Shown here: piece by piece, positions 31,376-38,267 of the stretch
Layout: every line of letters begins with the position of its first letter
Numbering within the stretch: position 1 is the stretch's first letter
DNA from: a virus
Reading direction: 5' to 3' (one strand)
DNA: 38,808 nucleotides
Virus record (IMG/VR): IMGVR_UViG_3300026519_000027
Span: 1 to 38,808 of that record
Notes under the pieces: model-generated
What the model was told of the DNA's origin: nothing
Databases searched by the model: none
What the model saw: the letters and a program-made list of their open reading frames with translations, nothing else
Position numbers and translations under genes: made by a program

Positions 31376-31636
31376 ATGGGAAAAATCAGAGAACCAAGAA
31401 ATTTCGTGAGAGATGAAAGGCTTAGGAATGTGCGGCCTGAATTCCGAAGGTTAATCAATAAATTCAAGACATTAAAAGCAATCACTGTTTTGACTCGCAC
31501 GACTCAGGAATCGTTATCAATGGCGATCACAAGGGGGGGGCTTTCACCTCTACTTGCCAGACGTGTCGAGGAAGCGACTGGCGGCGAGTTTAAGGCGCGT
31601 CTGCTTGTAAAAGAGGAGAAACTAGATAATGAGTGA
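31376..31636 (+). CDS. Cro/YdaS-like regulator
   Basis: An 86-residue basic protein. The C-terminal half (TTQESLSMAITRGGLSPLLA, then RRVEEATGGEFKARLL) matches the end of Cro/YdaS-type helix-turn-helix proteins, where the recognition helix is followed by E-x-A-T-G-G. AGAGGTAA lies before ATG 31376. As the first gene of the rightward early operon, facing the leftward promoter, it sits where Cro does. A run of eight G (31533-31540) lies in the turn region. No CI partner is seen. Confidence 0.65.
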   Translation: MGKIREPRNFVRDERLRNVRPEFRRLINKFKTLKAITVLTRTTQESLSMAITRGGLSPLLARRVEEATGGEFKARLLVKEEKLDNE

Positions 31637-31916
31637 GAAAAGAAGCTACATGAACGGCTGGACAATCAAGTCGCCAGGATCTCCAACAACAGCGATGAAA
31701 ATCGATCCAGAGTCAGAAGAGTATATAGATAGGACAATTTTGCGCCTAGAGATTTTCGCGGATCGTAAATTGCCAACTGATGATGATAAGTGGGACGCAC
31801 TCGCTGAATATGGGTATGCTCTTGCAAAGCGGCAATATGATTCAATGCTTAAATGGCTGCGAATGAGGAAGATAAAAGACACAATCGAAAAACATGGTGG
31901 ATATCATGCAGCATAA
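31629..31916 (+). CDS. Hypothetical early protein
   Basis: A 95-residue protein (SEKRSYMNGWTIKSPGSPTT at the start, then DPESEEYIDRTILRLEIFAD and a Trp/Tyr-rich helix). GAGGAG lies before the ATG, which overlaps the regulator's stop by eight bases. No family recognised. Likely an early operon accessory gene. Confidence 0.7.
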   Translation: MSEKRSYMNGWTIKSPGSPTTAMKIDPESEEYIDRTILRLEIFADRKLPTDDDKWDALAEYGYALAKRQYDSMLKWLRMRKIKDTIEKHGGYHAA

Positions 31917-32007
31917 TTATGTCAGTATACCAACACATCTTTTAGAAGCGCTTAGAAATATTGCTTCAGAATACTCTGCTCAGAATGAATGTAATCACGA
32001 TAACTGA
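31906..32007 (+). CDS. 33-residue peptide
   Basis: Starts at ATG 31906 inside the end of the previous gene, after GGTGG. Reads MQHNYVSIPTHLLEALRNIA and ends AQNECNHDN at TGA 32007. A helix-like pattern and operon position suggest a real small gene that fills an otherwise empty gap. No function known. Confidence 0.5.
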   Translation: MQHNYVSIPTHLLEALRNIASEYSAQNECNHDN

Positions 32008-32022
32008 GCAAAAAAAGACATT

Positions 32023-32487
32023 ATGAAATTGTCATTAGTAAAACACGGCCAGCTAGTCCTAATGCCGCTTGAAGGCGAAAGTACTGATTATGTTATAGGA
32101 ATAAAAGAAGGTGATGTAATCAGCGCAGAATTCAGCCAGATGCGGAATGGAAAGTTTTTCCGTAAGTGGTGGGCTCTGATCAACTACGCATACGAGCATT
32201 GGGAGCCACAGGAGGTCGAAGGAAACGACAGCAGGTTCACGCCTGAGAAGAACCTTGAGACGTTCAGGAAGCACATAACTGTTCTTGCAGGCCATTATGA
32301 CGCCCATTACGGTATCAATGGCTCTGTGAGGATCGAGGCGCGGTCAATCAGCTGGGCAAAGATGGGTGAATCAGAGTTCAAGGCATTCTACTCAGCAACT
32401 GTCGATGTAATTCTCAAGCACATTTTATCAGACTATTCGCGTCAAGATGTTGACATGGTTATTGATGAGTTGCTTGGATTTTTGTGA
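32023..32487 (+). CDS. DUF1367-like phage protein
   Basis: A 154-residue protein matching the recalled DUF1367 pattern: LVKHGQLVLMPLEGESTDYV, then GDVISAEFSQMRNGKFFRKW, with WALINYAYEHW and an RIEARSISWAKM segment later. The family is common in early operons of lambdoid phages before the replication genes; the role is unknown. Ribosome site is weak. About 37 bases to the next gene. Confidence 0.8.
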   Translation: MKLSLVKHGQLVLMPLEGESTDYVIGIKEGDVISAEFSQMRNGKFFRKWWALINYAYEHWEPQEVEGNDSRFTPEKNLETFRKHITVLAGHYDAHYGINGSVRIEARSISWAKMGESEFKAFYSATVDVILKHILSDYSRQDVDMVIDELLGFL

Positions 32488-32524
32488 TTTTGACAAGTAG
32501 GACACTTAAGTTGAGGGTTTTAAT

Positions 32525-32773
32525 ATGGATAGTCATGACCTACCTGTAGTCAGATTACCTGAGCAAAATGGAATACAAAGGCTCGAAACTGGTCCTTTAC
32601 AGGTCGGTGATGATTGGCCAGGCGTGTTTATTCGAGGCGATGCAGCTGCTTACTATGCAATAGAGATAAAGAGGGCGATAGAGATTGCTGAATGTAATGA
32701 TCCAGGAAATGCGTTTGTTTATCACGCATTACGTAAGCTTGCAGAGATTCTTCGTAGTTGTTTATGTAAATGA
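32525..32773 (+). CDS. Hypothetical early protein
   Basis: An 82-residue protein (DSHDLPVVRLPEQNGIQRLE at the start, GDDWPGVFIRGDAAAYYAIE in the middle). This resembles small phage proteins that carry DWPG-FIRGD-A. GAGGG lies eight bases before the ATG. The stop overlaps the next ATG (ATGA). Function unknown. Confidence 0.7.
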   Translation: MDSHDLPVVRLPEQNGIQRLETGPLQVGDDWPGVFIRGDAAAYYAIEIKRAIEIAECNDPGNAFVYHALRKLAEILRSCLCK

Positions 32774-33006
32774 ACAAGAAATTACGGCAATTGAGCAGTA
32801 TTGGAAATTGGCTAAAGACAAAGCCTGTCTGGAGAACTGACTTAAATCGTGTTGTGTACAGAATACAACCAAGAAATACAAAGAACTATATAAGATATAA
32901 GTATGGCGTCAAAATCACTAATCCATATATATATGCTGACAAATTTACCTGTGAGCACTGCGTTGGTGGGAAAAGGAAGAATAGAAAGGTGAAAAGAACC
33001 AGGTAA
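32770..33006 (+). CDS. Small basic protein with a CxxC
   Basis: A 78-residue, strongly basic protein ending KRKNRKVKRTR, with a single CEHC motif near residue 61. It could bind nucleic acid. The ATG overlaps the previous stop by four bases. It is followed by a hairpin with a U-run. No family recognised. Confidence 0.6.
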   Translation: MNKKLRQLSSIGNWLKTKPVWRTDLNRVVYRIQPRNTKNYIRYKYGVKITNPYIYADKFTCEHCVGGKRKNRKVKRTR

Positions 33007-33012
33007 AAGAAA

Positions 33013-33050
33013 ACCCCTCTTGAACATTGCGACCAAGAGGGGTATCTTTT
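33013..33050 (+). terminator. Rho-independent-like hairpin in the rightward early operon
   Basis: ACCCCTCTT (33013-33021) and AAGAGGGGT (33035-33043) form a perfect 9-bp stem with a 13-base loop, followed by ATCTTTT. It lies just before the replication genes. A second hairpin (CATTCGGG / CCCGATG, about 33054-33088) follows. Together they may form a regulated terminator. Confidence 0.55.
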
Positions 33051-33194
33051 ACTGCATTCGGGACTGGTTTGGCGACCCCCGATGGAATGAATTATAGCCA
33101 CACATTCATTCTTTCGCAACCTCGCCAATAAAATAATCCAGTAATAAATTCATCCTAATGACGCGTTAGTGTGCGTAAGTATAGGATAATTTAC

Positions 33195-34253
33195 ATGACA
33201 CTACCTACAAGGCTGTTAAACATCCAGGAATTTATCTGGTCATCAGATTTAAAATTACATGCAAAAATGGTTGCATTATTTCTTGCAAGGTGCGCTAACG
33301 GTGATGCAGATATAGCATGGCCTAGCCAGAAAAGAATAGCGGATGAAACAGGTATGTCTGAACGATCAGTCCGCAATCAAATTGACATTCTTGAGGACAG
33401 AGGGTGGTTAATTAGGACGCGTGGCGGCCTGTCTGCTGGAGAAAAAAAACGCGTTTCTACATACGATTTGACAGTCCCGAAAAGCGAAATCCCCACGGCA
33501 GGAGGTGCCGGTCTAAATTTTAAACCGGCAGGAGGTGCCGTGGGCCCCACGGCAGGAGGTGCCGACCATAAGGGGGGTTATAAAGAAAAAAATATCCATA
33601 GCCTTTCAAAAACAGAAAAAGTCCTGTCGGCAATTGAGTTAAACTTGCCAGCACACAGTCATCAGCATATTGCAGCCATTTCAGTCCTGCTGACAAACTA
33701 CGGCGAGAAGGGCGTTAAGGCTGTTACAGCTATAGGACCACGCCAATTCTCAGCAAGCTGGGCATTAAGTCTAAGTCAGTTTGATGATAACGTTGTTATG
33801 ATGGCGGTATATAAACACCTCGAAGAAAAGCCAGGTTATTGGCCGACTGTAGCCGAGATTCGTGCCAACTGTATCCACTACGCATCTCAAGAAAAACCAA
33901 AGGCATCAGCAAAGAGAAAAACATTCAAAAGACCTACGCTTGAAGACGTTTTTTCTTATTGTCGTGAGCGCAGCAATTCAGTAGACCCGCAACAATTCAT
34001 TGATTATTACGAATCGAATGGATGGAAGGTAGGGCGCAATGCAATGAAGGACTGGAAAGCGGCAATCAGGACATGGGAAAAATCAACGAATAGGGGCAAT
34101 AATCGTGAAGAAACTCAGCGAACTGGTAGGAAGCTATCAGCATCAGAAATCGGAGCAGATAACGCAAGACGCTTCGAGGAACAGTGCAGACGAGACAAAG
34201 AAGCGCTATATGGTGAGATTATGGCAAAGGATGGGCGAGATATACGGCCATAA
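33195..34253 (+). CDS. Replication initiation protein, lambda O-like
   Basis: A 352-residue protein. The N-terminal 95 residues form a winged-helix domain (LLNIQEFIWSSDLKLHAKMV, then WPSQKRIADETGMSERSVRN), as in O-like initiators. A Gly/Ala-rich linker follows, whose DNA holds three 15-bp iterons. The C-terminal part (about 150-330) would contact the P-like loader. AGGA lies upstream of ATG 33195; GTG 33171 is an alternative. It binds the iterons and opens the origin. Its end overlaps the next gene by about 150 bases. Confidence 0.8.
   Translation: MTLPTRLLNIQEFIWSSDLKLHAKMVALFLARCANGDADIAWPSQKRIADETGMSERSVRNQIDILEDRGWLIRTRGGLSAGEKKRVSTYDLTVPKSEIPTAGGAGLNFKPAGGAVGPTAGGADHKGGYKEKNIHSLSKTEKVLSAIELNLPAHSHQHIAAISVLLTNYGEKGVKAVTAIGPRQFSASWALSLSQFDDNVVMMAVYKHLEEKPGYWPTVAEIRANCIHYASQEKPKASAKRKTFKRPTLEDVFSYCRERSNSVDPQQFIDYYESNGWKVGRNAMKDWKAAIRTWEKSTNRGNNREETQRTGRKLSASEIGADNARRFEEQCRRDKEALYGEIMAKDGRDIRP
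33496..33564 (+). other. Origin of replication: three iterons inside the O-like gene
   Basis: CGGCAGGAGGTGCCG occurs exactly three times (33496-33510, 33526-33540, 33550-33564). Each is a dyad of CGGCA/TGCCG around GGAGG. Spacing is 30 and 24 bases. An AT-rich stretch lies between copies 1 and 2, and a CCGTGGG-C-CCCACGG inverted repeat joins copies 2 and 3. As in lambda, iterons within the initiator gene mark the origin. Confidence 0.78.
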
Positions 34254-34593
34254 GTGGGTTTCTGGATACGGCGAGGCGCTGACTAGCGCAGGTGATCTGT
34301 CGCAGACAGCAGAAACGTGGTTAATAGGACTTTCTGGAGTAACTGGCGAGCAGTTTGCAAGCGGCCTTGAAATATGTGTAAAGTCTGGCGAAGCATGGCC
34401 GCCGACTCTCCCAGAGTTCAGGGAAATGTGCCTCGGCAAGAAAAAAAACGAATTCGGCTTAAACTACGTTCCAGAATGCTACCGCAAACAGCCTGAGCGC
34501 AAGCGTGAGCGGCTTTTGTCATCAGATAGTAGGGACGCCAAGAGAAAGGAATTATCTAAGCGCATATGCGATTTGAGAGCTTTACTTAACTAG
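34105..34593 (+). CDS. Helicase loader-like protein, lambda P-like
   Basis: A 162-residue protein. The segment WLIGLSGVTGEQFASGLEIC followed by PPTLPEFREMC matches the conserved end of phage P-like replication proteins, which recruit the host DnaB helicase to the O-origin complex. The start is uncertain: GTG 34105 overlaps the O-like gene by 149 bases and gives a plausible helix, while ATG 34210 would leave the conserved part only. It directly follows O, as in lambda. Confidence 0.72.
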   Translation: MKKLSELVGSYQHQKSEQITQDASRNSADETKKRYMVRLWQRMGEIYGHKWVSGYGEALTSAGDLSQTAETWLIGLSGVTGEQFASGLEICVKSGEAWPPTLPEFREMCLGKKKNEFGLNYVPECYRKQPERKRERLLSSDSRDAKRKELSKRICDLRALLN

Positions 34594-34605
34594 CCAGAGG
34601 CCTAT

Positions 34606-34851
34606 ATGAAAAAATATAAACCAAGCAACGGCACAGAAGGATTGCTATTTTTTGAGCAGTGGTGTGCTAAATGTAGCAAAGATGCGGCTATGAATGGAAC
34701 TAAACAATATGATGAGTGCGACAACAGTGAGACGTGTAAAATCATTGCTGACACGTTCTTTTACAAAGTTGACGAAGATGAGTACCCGTCGGAATGGGTA
34801 ACAGAAGACGATGATCCAATGTGCACAGCATTCATTACCATTGAAAAGTGA
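34606..34851 (+). CDS. Conserved small phage protein
   Basis: An 81-residue acidic protein with three or four cysteines (YKPSNGTEGLLFFEQWCAKC at the start, EYPSEWVTEDDDPMCTAF near the end). This pattern (NGTEG...WC-x-x-C...YP-x-EW...CTAF) is familiar from phages of enteric type and may bind metal. AGAGGC lies before the ATG. Function unknown. Confidence 0.78.
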   Translation: MKKYKPSNGTEGLLFFEQWCAKCSKDAAMNGTKQYDECDNSETCKIIADTFFYKVDEDEYPSEWVTEDDDPMCTAFITIEK

Positions 34852-34856
34852 ATGAA

Positions 34857-35027
34857 ATGACAGCCTGGCCAGGTGGTAAGCCGCCAAGATATTACGCAGC
34901 GATAATTGTTAGGCTCAGGCCAGATTTGCGAGATAAGGCGATGAAGCGCGTTCCGGAAGAAATAAGAATGATTGTTAAAAGCCACGTATTTTCTTTTGAA
35001 AACAAGAGATTATGCCAAAAATCGTAA
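34857..35027 (+). CDS. 56-residue protein before NinG
   Basis: MTAWPGGKPPRYYAAIIVRL at the start, then RVPEEIRMIVKSHV and an end at RLCQKS. The pattern (YYAAIIVRLRPD...VPEE-x-R-x-IV) recalls a small family next to ninG in other phages. It begins six bases after the previous stop and its end overlaps the ninG start by 16 bases, typical of a tight operon. Confidence 0.72.
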   Translation: MTAWPGGKPPRYYAAIIVRLRPDLRDKAMKRVPEEIRMIVKSHVFSFENKRLCQKS

Positions 35028-35569
35028 AATGCCGTCAGCGCGGGTGTGGTAATGAGTTTGAGCAGTACAGCAGCTTGCAGACTCGGTGCTATGAGTGCCT
35101 GGTAAACACTGCCAGAAAGACGCGAAAGCGCGAAGAAGCAAAGGCGGCAAGAGAGGCTAAGGCAAAGCGCAGGGCAGAGCGAGATGCCGTAAAAACCAGA
35201 TCTGAATGGACAAAAGAAGCACAGCAGGCTTTCAATCGCTATATAAGATTAAGAGATAAGGGATTGCCTTGTATATCTTGCGACAAGATAGACGACGGAA
35301 GTCACCAGCGTCATGCCAGTCATTACCGTCCGGCTGGAATTGCGACTGCGTTAAGGTTCCACGAGCATAACGTCCACGCATCATGCGCGCAGTGCAACAG
35401 CCATAAGTCTGGCAACCTGGTCGAGTACAGAATCAGGCTTGTAAAGAAAATTGGAAAAGATGCGGTTAAGTATCTTGAGTCTCAAAACGCAACACATAAA
35501 TGGGATATCGATGATTTGAAAGAAATAAAATCGATGTATAAAGAGAAGGCTAAACTATTGACTGGCTGA
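35012..35569 (+). CDS. ninG: NinG/Rap-like recombination protein
   Basis: A 185-residue protein: paired cysteines at the N terminus (CRQRGCGNEF...CYEC), a Lys/Arg/Ala-rich helix (about 40-65), then LRDKGLPCISC, HRHASHYRPAG and ASCAQCNSHKSGN. This is the NinG order, with a His-Cys zinc centre like an HNH-type fold. Lambda Rap (NinG) aids recombination, acting on branched DNA. It is the last gene of the rightward early operon. Confidence 0.9.
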   Translation: MPKIVKCRQRGCGNEFEQYSSLQTRCYECLVNTARKTRKREEAKAAREAKAKRRAERDAVKTRSEWTKEAQQAFNRYIRLRDKGLPCISCDKIDDGSHQRHASHYRPAGIATALRFHEHNVHASCAQCNSHKSGNLVEYRIRLVKKIGKDAVKYLESQNATHKWDIDDLKEIKSMYKEKAKLLTG

Positions 35570-35570
35570 T

Positions 35571-35595
35571 AAAAAAGCCCGCCTTAGAGACGGGC
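35571..35595 (-). terminator. Leftward rho-independent terminator
   Basis: On the leftward strand GCCCG...CGGGC (35595-35591 with 35581-35577, plus inner CT/AG pairs) is followed by TTTTTT. It would stop leftward RNA before it runs antisense into ninG. On the rightward strand it lacks a U-run. Confidence 0.65.
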
Positions 35596-35803
35596 AACCA
35601 CAGGAGAAGGAGAGCAAATAGCCAACTTATCAAGGAAGGAGTAGCCTAAAGTTGACTAAAGGCAATAATGCACAATCCAGCTAAAAAATGCAATAATAGA
35701 ATAAAAACATCACCCCCCCCCTGCCTCATTGATGTAACAGAAGTTTATATTTCTTAAAGACTGCGACATAGTGGTTTGAATGTGATCTAATCGATTTCAG
35801 ATA

Positions 35804-35830
35804 TTGACATGCTTTTATGCCATATTTAAT
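35804..35830 (+). promoter_or_regulatory. Possible rightward promoter after ninG
   Basis: TTGACA (exact consensus), 15-base spacer, TTTAAT (five of six). The short spacer lowers confidence. It lies after the early operon, where lambdoid phages place the late promoter, with a weak hairpin terminator about 180 bases downstream. Confidence 0.35.
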
Positions 35831-36003
35831 AGATCAACGGATATGTAATGGACCTAAGGTAAGACAATCTACGCTGTTAGGAATATAGCCGCAATTACAT
35901 AAGAACCTGACATTGTGAGGCAGTCTGTTTGCTCTGGCAAATAATAAACAGTATCAAAGATATGCATATTGGTACAGACGAAGAACAGCTAATAAAAAAG
36001 GCG

Positions 36004-36021
36004 ATACCTAAAGGTATTTTT
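36004..36021 (+). terminator. Weak rightward terminator-like hairpin
   Basis: ATACC, loop TAAA, GGTAT, followed by TTTT. The stem is only five pairs, with possible A/U extension. It may act with the promoter-like site at 35804 to give a short leader RNA. Confidence 0.35.
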
Positions 36022-36058
36022 CTAGCTTACAAACGAAATTGATTTTTATTTTTTGATA

Positions 36059-36106
36059 CGGAAAAACCGAAAAGTGAAAACACTTTTTTCAAAAAAACAT
36101 TTTCCG
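36059..36106. repeat. A/T-rich nested hairpin
   Basis: CGGAAAA (36059-36065) pairs with TTTTCCG (36100-36106), and inside it AAAAGTG (36070-36076) pairs with CACTTTT (36081-36087) over a four-base loop. The flanks repeat the CGAAAA theme. It could be a cruciform, protein binding site or RNA element. Confidence 0.5.
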
Positions 36107-36388
36107 AAAAACGTTTTCTACAAAAGTTGTACCAGAATCGCTAATTCTTATTGGCTTAACGTAGGGAAAATATATCGAGAGGGTGGCGCCCGCCAAAATT
36201 CCGACTAATCATCAATAAGTTATAGAAATCAATGGCTTACAACATAATAGCAGAATCAATATTAAGATTCCGGCCAGAATAGATGGCTCTCTGAGGCGCC
36301 GTGTCAGGCCGTGTACAATGTACGCATATAGATATACCAATAAGCCGCTATCTCTGCTTATACGCGCTCTCAGGCTGTCATGCGGGAT

Positions 36389-36417
36389 ACTATAGCAGGC
36401 GCTAGCGTGGCTGTCGT
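36389..36417 (-). promoter_or_regulatory. Possible leftward promoter in the non-coding region
   Basis: Leftward ACGACA (36417-36412), 17 bases, TATAGT (36394-36389). The ten bases GCTATAGTAT are shared exactly with the promoter at 38503. Any RNA from here would be non-coding and would end at the leftward terminator at 35571-35595. Confidence 0.35.
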
Positions 36418-36508
36418 TGTACATCTGCGAGCGTAGCGCCGGCGCGGAGACCACCACGGACGATCGCGCATTCGGTGGTGTGGGTGTGAGGGGGAGGGAT
36501 CACCAGCC

Positions 36509-36532
36509 AAAAAAAAGCCCGCTGATGCGGGC
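36509..36532 (-). terminator. Leftward terminator, second of a tandem pair
   Basis: Leftward strand: GCCCGC, loop ATCA, GCGGGC (36532-36517), then eight T. A standard strong rho-independent terminator, directly after the first one. Confidence 0.85.
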
Positions 36533-36561
36533 AAAAAAAAGCCGGGGCGCGAGGCCCCGGC
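36533..36561 (-). terminator. Leftward terminator, first of a tandem pair
   Basis: Leftward strand: GCCGGGGC, five-base loop, GCCCCGGC (36561-36541), then eight T. It closes the second leftward operon, nine bases after the stop of its last gene. Doubling ensures very tight termination. Confidence 0.88.
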
Positions 36562-36570
36562 TTATGGTGG

Positions 36571-36819
36571 TCAGATCGTCTCGTGGATGATGTATGCTAT
36601 ATCATCATCCAACTGAGCGGCCGCATCGCTGTCATACCCATCAGGGTCGGCTTCTGACCAGTCGTCAAGGGCCTCATTGATTGAGGTCACCATGTCGCTC
36701 GTCAGCAGGTTGTCGTTGACCATTTCCAGGACATCCTCGCATGTCGAGAGTAGTCCTTGTGGGTCGATCTCGCGCATTCTCTCCAGCATGTTTACCTCGA
36801 CCGCGTAAGTAATGTTCAT
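36571..36819 (-). CDS. Small acidic protein, last gene of the right leftward operon
   Basis: An 82-residue, strongly acidic protein (MNITYAVEVNMLERMREIDP at the start, with DDWSEADPDGYDSDAAAQLD near the end). Such acidity could mean DNA mimicry or a regulatory partner, but this is only a thought. AGGAGGC lies seven bases before ATG 36819. Tandem terminators follow. Confidence 0.7.
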   Translation of the reverse strand: MNITYAVEVNMLERMREIDPQGLLSTCEDVLEMVNDNLLTSDMVTSINEALDDWSEADPDGYDSDAAAQLDDDIAYIIHETI

Positions 36820-36832
36820 TTTCTTGCCTCCT

Positions 36833-37033
36833 CTATGTATCGATATGGTCATGCACCCACATCAGCAGCAGATGCACGCGCTCAGGCCTTACACGTCGCC
36901 ACCCAGCGCTGCCGCGCGGCCTAAGCCATGATCTGACGGTGTGCACTGACACATAGCACCCTGCCGCCACCTGCTCGATAGTCAGGTCGTGCTGGCGCAT
37001 CGTCGCCGCCACCTGGTCATTATAGATAGTCAT
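36833..37033 (-). CDS. Helix-turn-helix protein
   Basis: A 66-residue protein whose middle (LTIEQVAAGCYVSVHTVRSW, about residues 16-35) is a clear helix-turn-helix of MerR/Cro kind, followed by an Arg/Pro-rich loop and a final helix. It likely binds DNA. AGGGGGTG lies before the ATG. It overlaps the upstream gene by 14 bases, so it is part of a compact operon. Confidence 0.68.
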   Translation of the reverse strand: MTIYNDQVAATMRQHDLTIEQVAAGCYVSVHTVRSWLRPRGSAGWRRVRPERVHLLLMWVHDHIDT

Positions 37034-37187
37034 GATACACCCCCTGTGTCATCGCCTCGCACTGCCTGGCGATACGATATAGCCGTGGGCTGACGCCGCG
37101 CCGCTTAGTATATCTGCGAGCGGCATAGCGTCCCCACTGTGTGATGTGCTGTGCGGCACGGATAGCGTGATATGCTCTATCAGTCAT
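37020..37187 (-). CDS. Small basic protein
   Basis: A 55-residue protein rich in Arg, Tyr and His (MTDRAYHAIRAAQHITQWGR at the start). GAGGG lies about eight bases before ATG 37187. The open frame extends far upstream but that part is a shadow of the next gene. It overlaps both neighbours (8 and 14 bases). Function unknown. Confidence 0.62.
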   Translation of the reverse strand: MTDRAYHAIRAAQHITQWGRYAARRYTKRRGVSPRLYRIARQCEAMTQGVYHDYL

Positions 37188-37686
37188 CGATATATCCCTC
37201 GTCGTCATCATCGTCAGATACAGACTCGACCCACTCCAGCGATGCGGAGTCTGGCTCTCGATACTCAGTAGCGTCGTAGTGACCGCCATAGCCATCATCG
37301 GCCCACGTGTCCTGCACACGATACCAGCCACAGTGACTGCACACCTCAGTGATAGTGACGCCGCCACCATGGCCGTACACGCCCGGACTCTCGCTGATAC
37401 CACCGACTACATTGATAGGCGATTGCCAGTCGTGCTTATCCTCAGTACATGGCGGCTCAGTCGGTGGGATAATGACATCGACCGTTGTTATGCGCGTATA
37501 ATCACCGTCTTCGCTATAAGGACAGCACAATACCTTGGTCATGGTAGACGCCAGCCCATTTGCGCAATTGGCGCCGGTTACATACTCCTGCGCCGCCTCG
37601 CTAGCCGACTCGGCGTCGGAGAAGAACGCAGGGCCAGTGCCGTCATCAGCCCACCACCCATTAGTCTTGCCAGTCTTGTCAGTCAT
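37180..37686 (-). CDS. Protein with a zinc-ribbon-like CSHC, unknown function
   Basis: A 168-residue acidic protein. The N-terminal part (TNGWWADDGTGPAFFSDAES) resembles small sensor or uptake modules. The middle holds PPCTEDKHDWQSPINVVGG, then GGGVTITEVCSHCGWYRVQD, where CSHC and the upstream Cys/His may bind zinc. It ends in a run of Asp/Glu. I recall similar proteins in plasmids and phages but no function. AGGAGG lies eight bases before the ATG. Confidence 0.72.
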   Translation of the reverse strand: MTDKTGKTNGWWADDGTGPAFFSDAESASEAAQEYVTGANCANGLASTMTKVLCCPYSEDGDYTRITTVDVIIPPTEPPCTEDKHDWQSPINVVGGISESPGVYGHGGGVTITEVCSHCGWYRVQDTWADDGYGGHYDATEYREPDSASLEWVESVSDDDDDEGYIDD

Positions 37687-37701
37687 TGTGTATTCCTCCT
37701 A

Positions 37702-37809
37702 TCATATTGAAAAATAAATGAAAATTCCGACAATCGTCCAAAAAGCGACGCCGAAGATAAGGGCCAGCAGAATGCCAGCGCCAGGGGGTAAGTCGCGCTT
37801 GTCAGTCAT
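37702..37809 (-). CDS. 35-residue single-pass membrane peptide
   Basis: Reads MTDKRDLPPGAGILLALIFG and continues with a hydrophobic helix (VAFWTIVGIFIYFSI). AAGGAGGAG lies seven bases before ATG 37809, and the ATG overlaps the stop of the upstream gene (ATGA). It probably sits in the inner membrane. Function unknown. Confidence 0.78.
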   Translation of the reverse strand: MTDKRDLPPGAGILLALIFGVAFWTIVGIFIYFSI

Positions 37810-38240
37810 TTGCTGTACTCCTCCTTGATCCTAGCCAGCTCCTCACGGCACAGGCGGGCGTGTCTGATGGCGCGTCTCCGCTCGTCTGAGATAGCCGCAG
37901 ACGTGATTCTAAAAGGATCTGCCGCGCTCATCGCAGACTTGAGCGCCTCCAGCGCTGGCTTTTTCTTGGCAAAACCGTCGTCGAGGTCAGGGCGATATAC
38001 GACGTTCCCAAAGGCGTCGAAGATAACGCCGCGATAGAGACGGCGATGCCCATACGGATCGGCCGCATATGACTCGACCAGCCCATACAGTAGTCCAGTC
38101 GGGTGGACTACTGTATGCAGGATTCGGGATCTGTGGAATCGCAATACATCGCTATCCACGTAGTGAGTGATGCGGCCAAGATTTTCCTGCGCGTCAGCTC
38201 TAGCAGACTTGTGTGATTTTCGTTCGAACCTGTTCAGCAT
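37806..38240 (-). CDS. Hypothetical basic protein
   Basis: A 144-residue protein rich in Arg and His. The middle (LHTVVHPTGLLYGLVESYAA, then RRLYRGVIFDAFGNVVYRPD) suggests a small beta domain, and the last third is helical (RRRAIRHARLCREELARIKE). AGGAG lies seven bases before the ATG. No family recognised. Confidence 0.68.
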   Translation of the reverse strand: MLNRFERKSHKSARADAQENLGRITHYVDSDVLRFHRSRILHTVVHPTGLLYGLVESYAADPYGHRRLYRGVIFDAFGNVVYRPDLDDGFAKKKPALEALKSAMSAADPFRITSAAISDERRRAIRHARLCREELARIKEEYSK

Positions 38241-38267
38241 TTTGTGTGCTCCTGTGGATGATATCGA

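Larger units (their letters stand above)
35596..36508. other. About 900 bp without a convincing gene; control and structure elements
   Basis: No frame with a ribosome site longer than about 15 codons on either strand. It contains a run of nine C (35713-35721), a rightward TTGACA (35804-35809) with TTTAAT (35825-35830), a weak rightward hairpin with five T (36004-36021), an A/T-rich nested hairpin (36059-36106), and a leftward promoter-like site (36389-36417). It separates the rightward early operon from the second leftward operon. Confidence 0.6.

Noticed and set aside
34905-34920. Another GTTAGGC core-like sequence
   Set aside because: It lies inside the 56-codon gene, with no hairpin or cassette spacing around it; likely chance.
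36212-36457. Leftward frame of 81 codons in the non-coding kilobase
   Set aside because: No ribosome site at any start, odd composition, and it begins upstream of the promoter-like site. Treated as chance.
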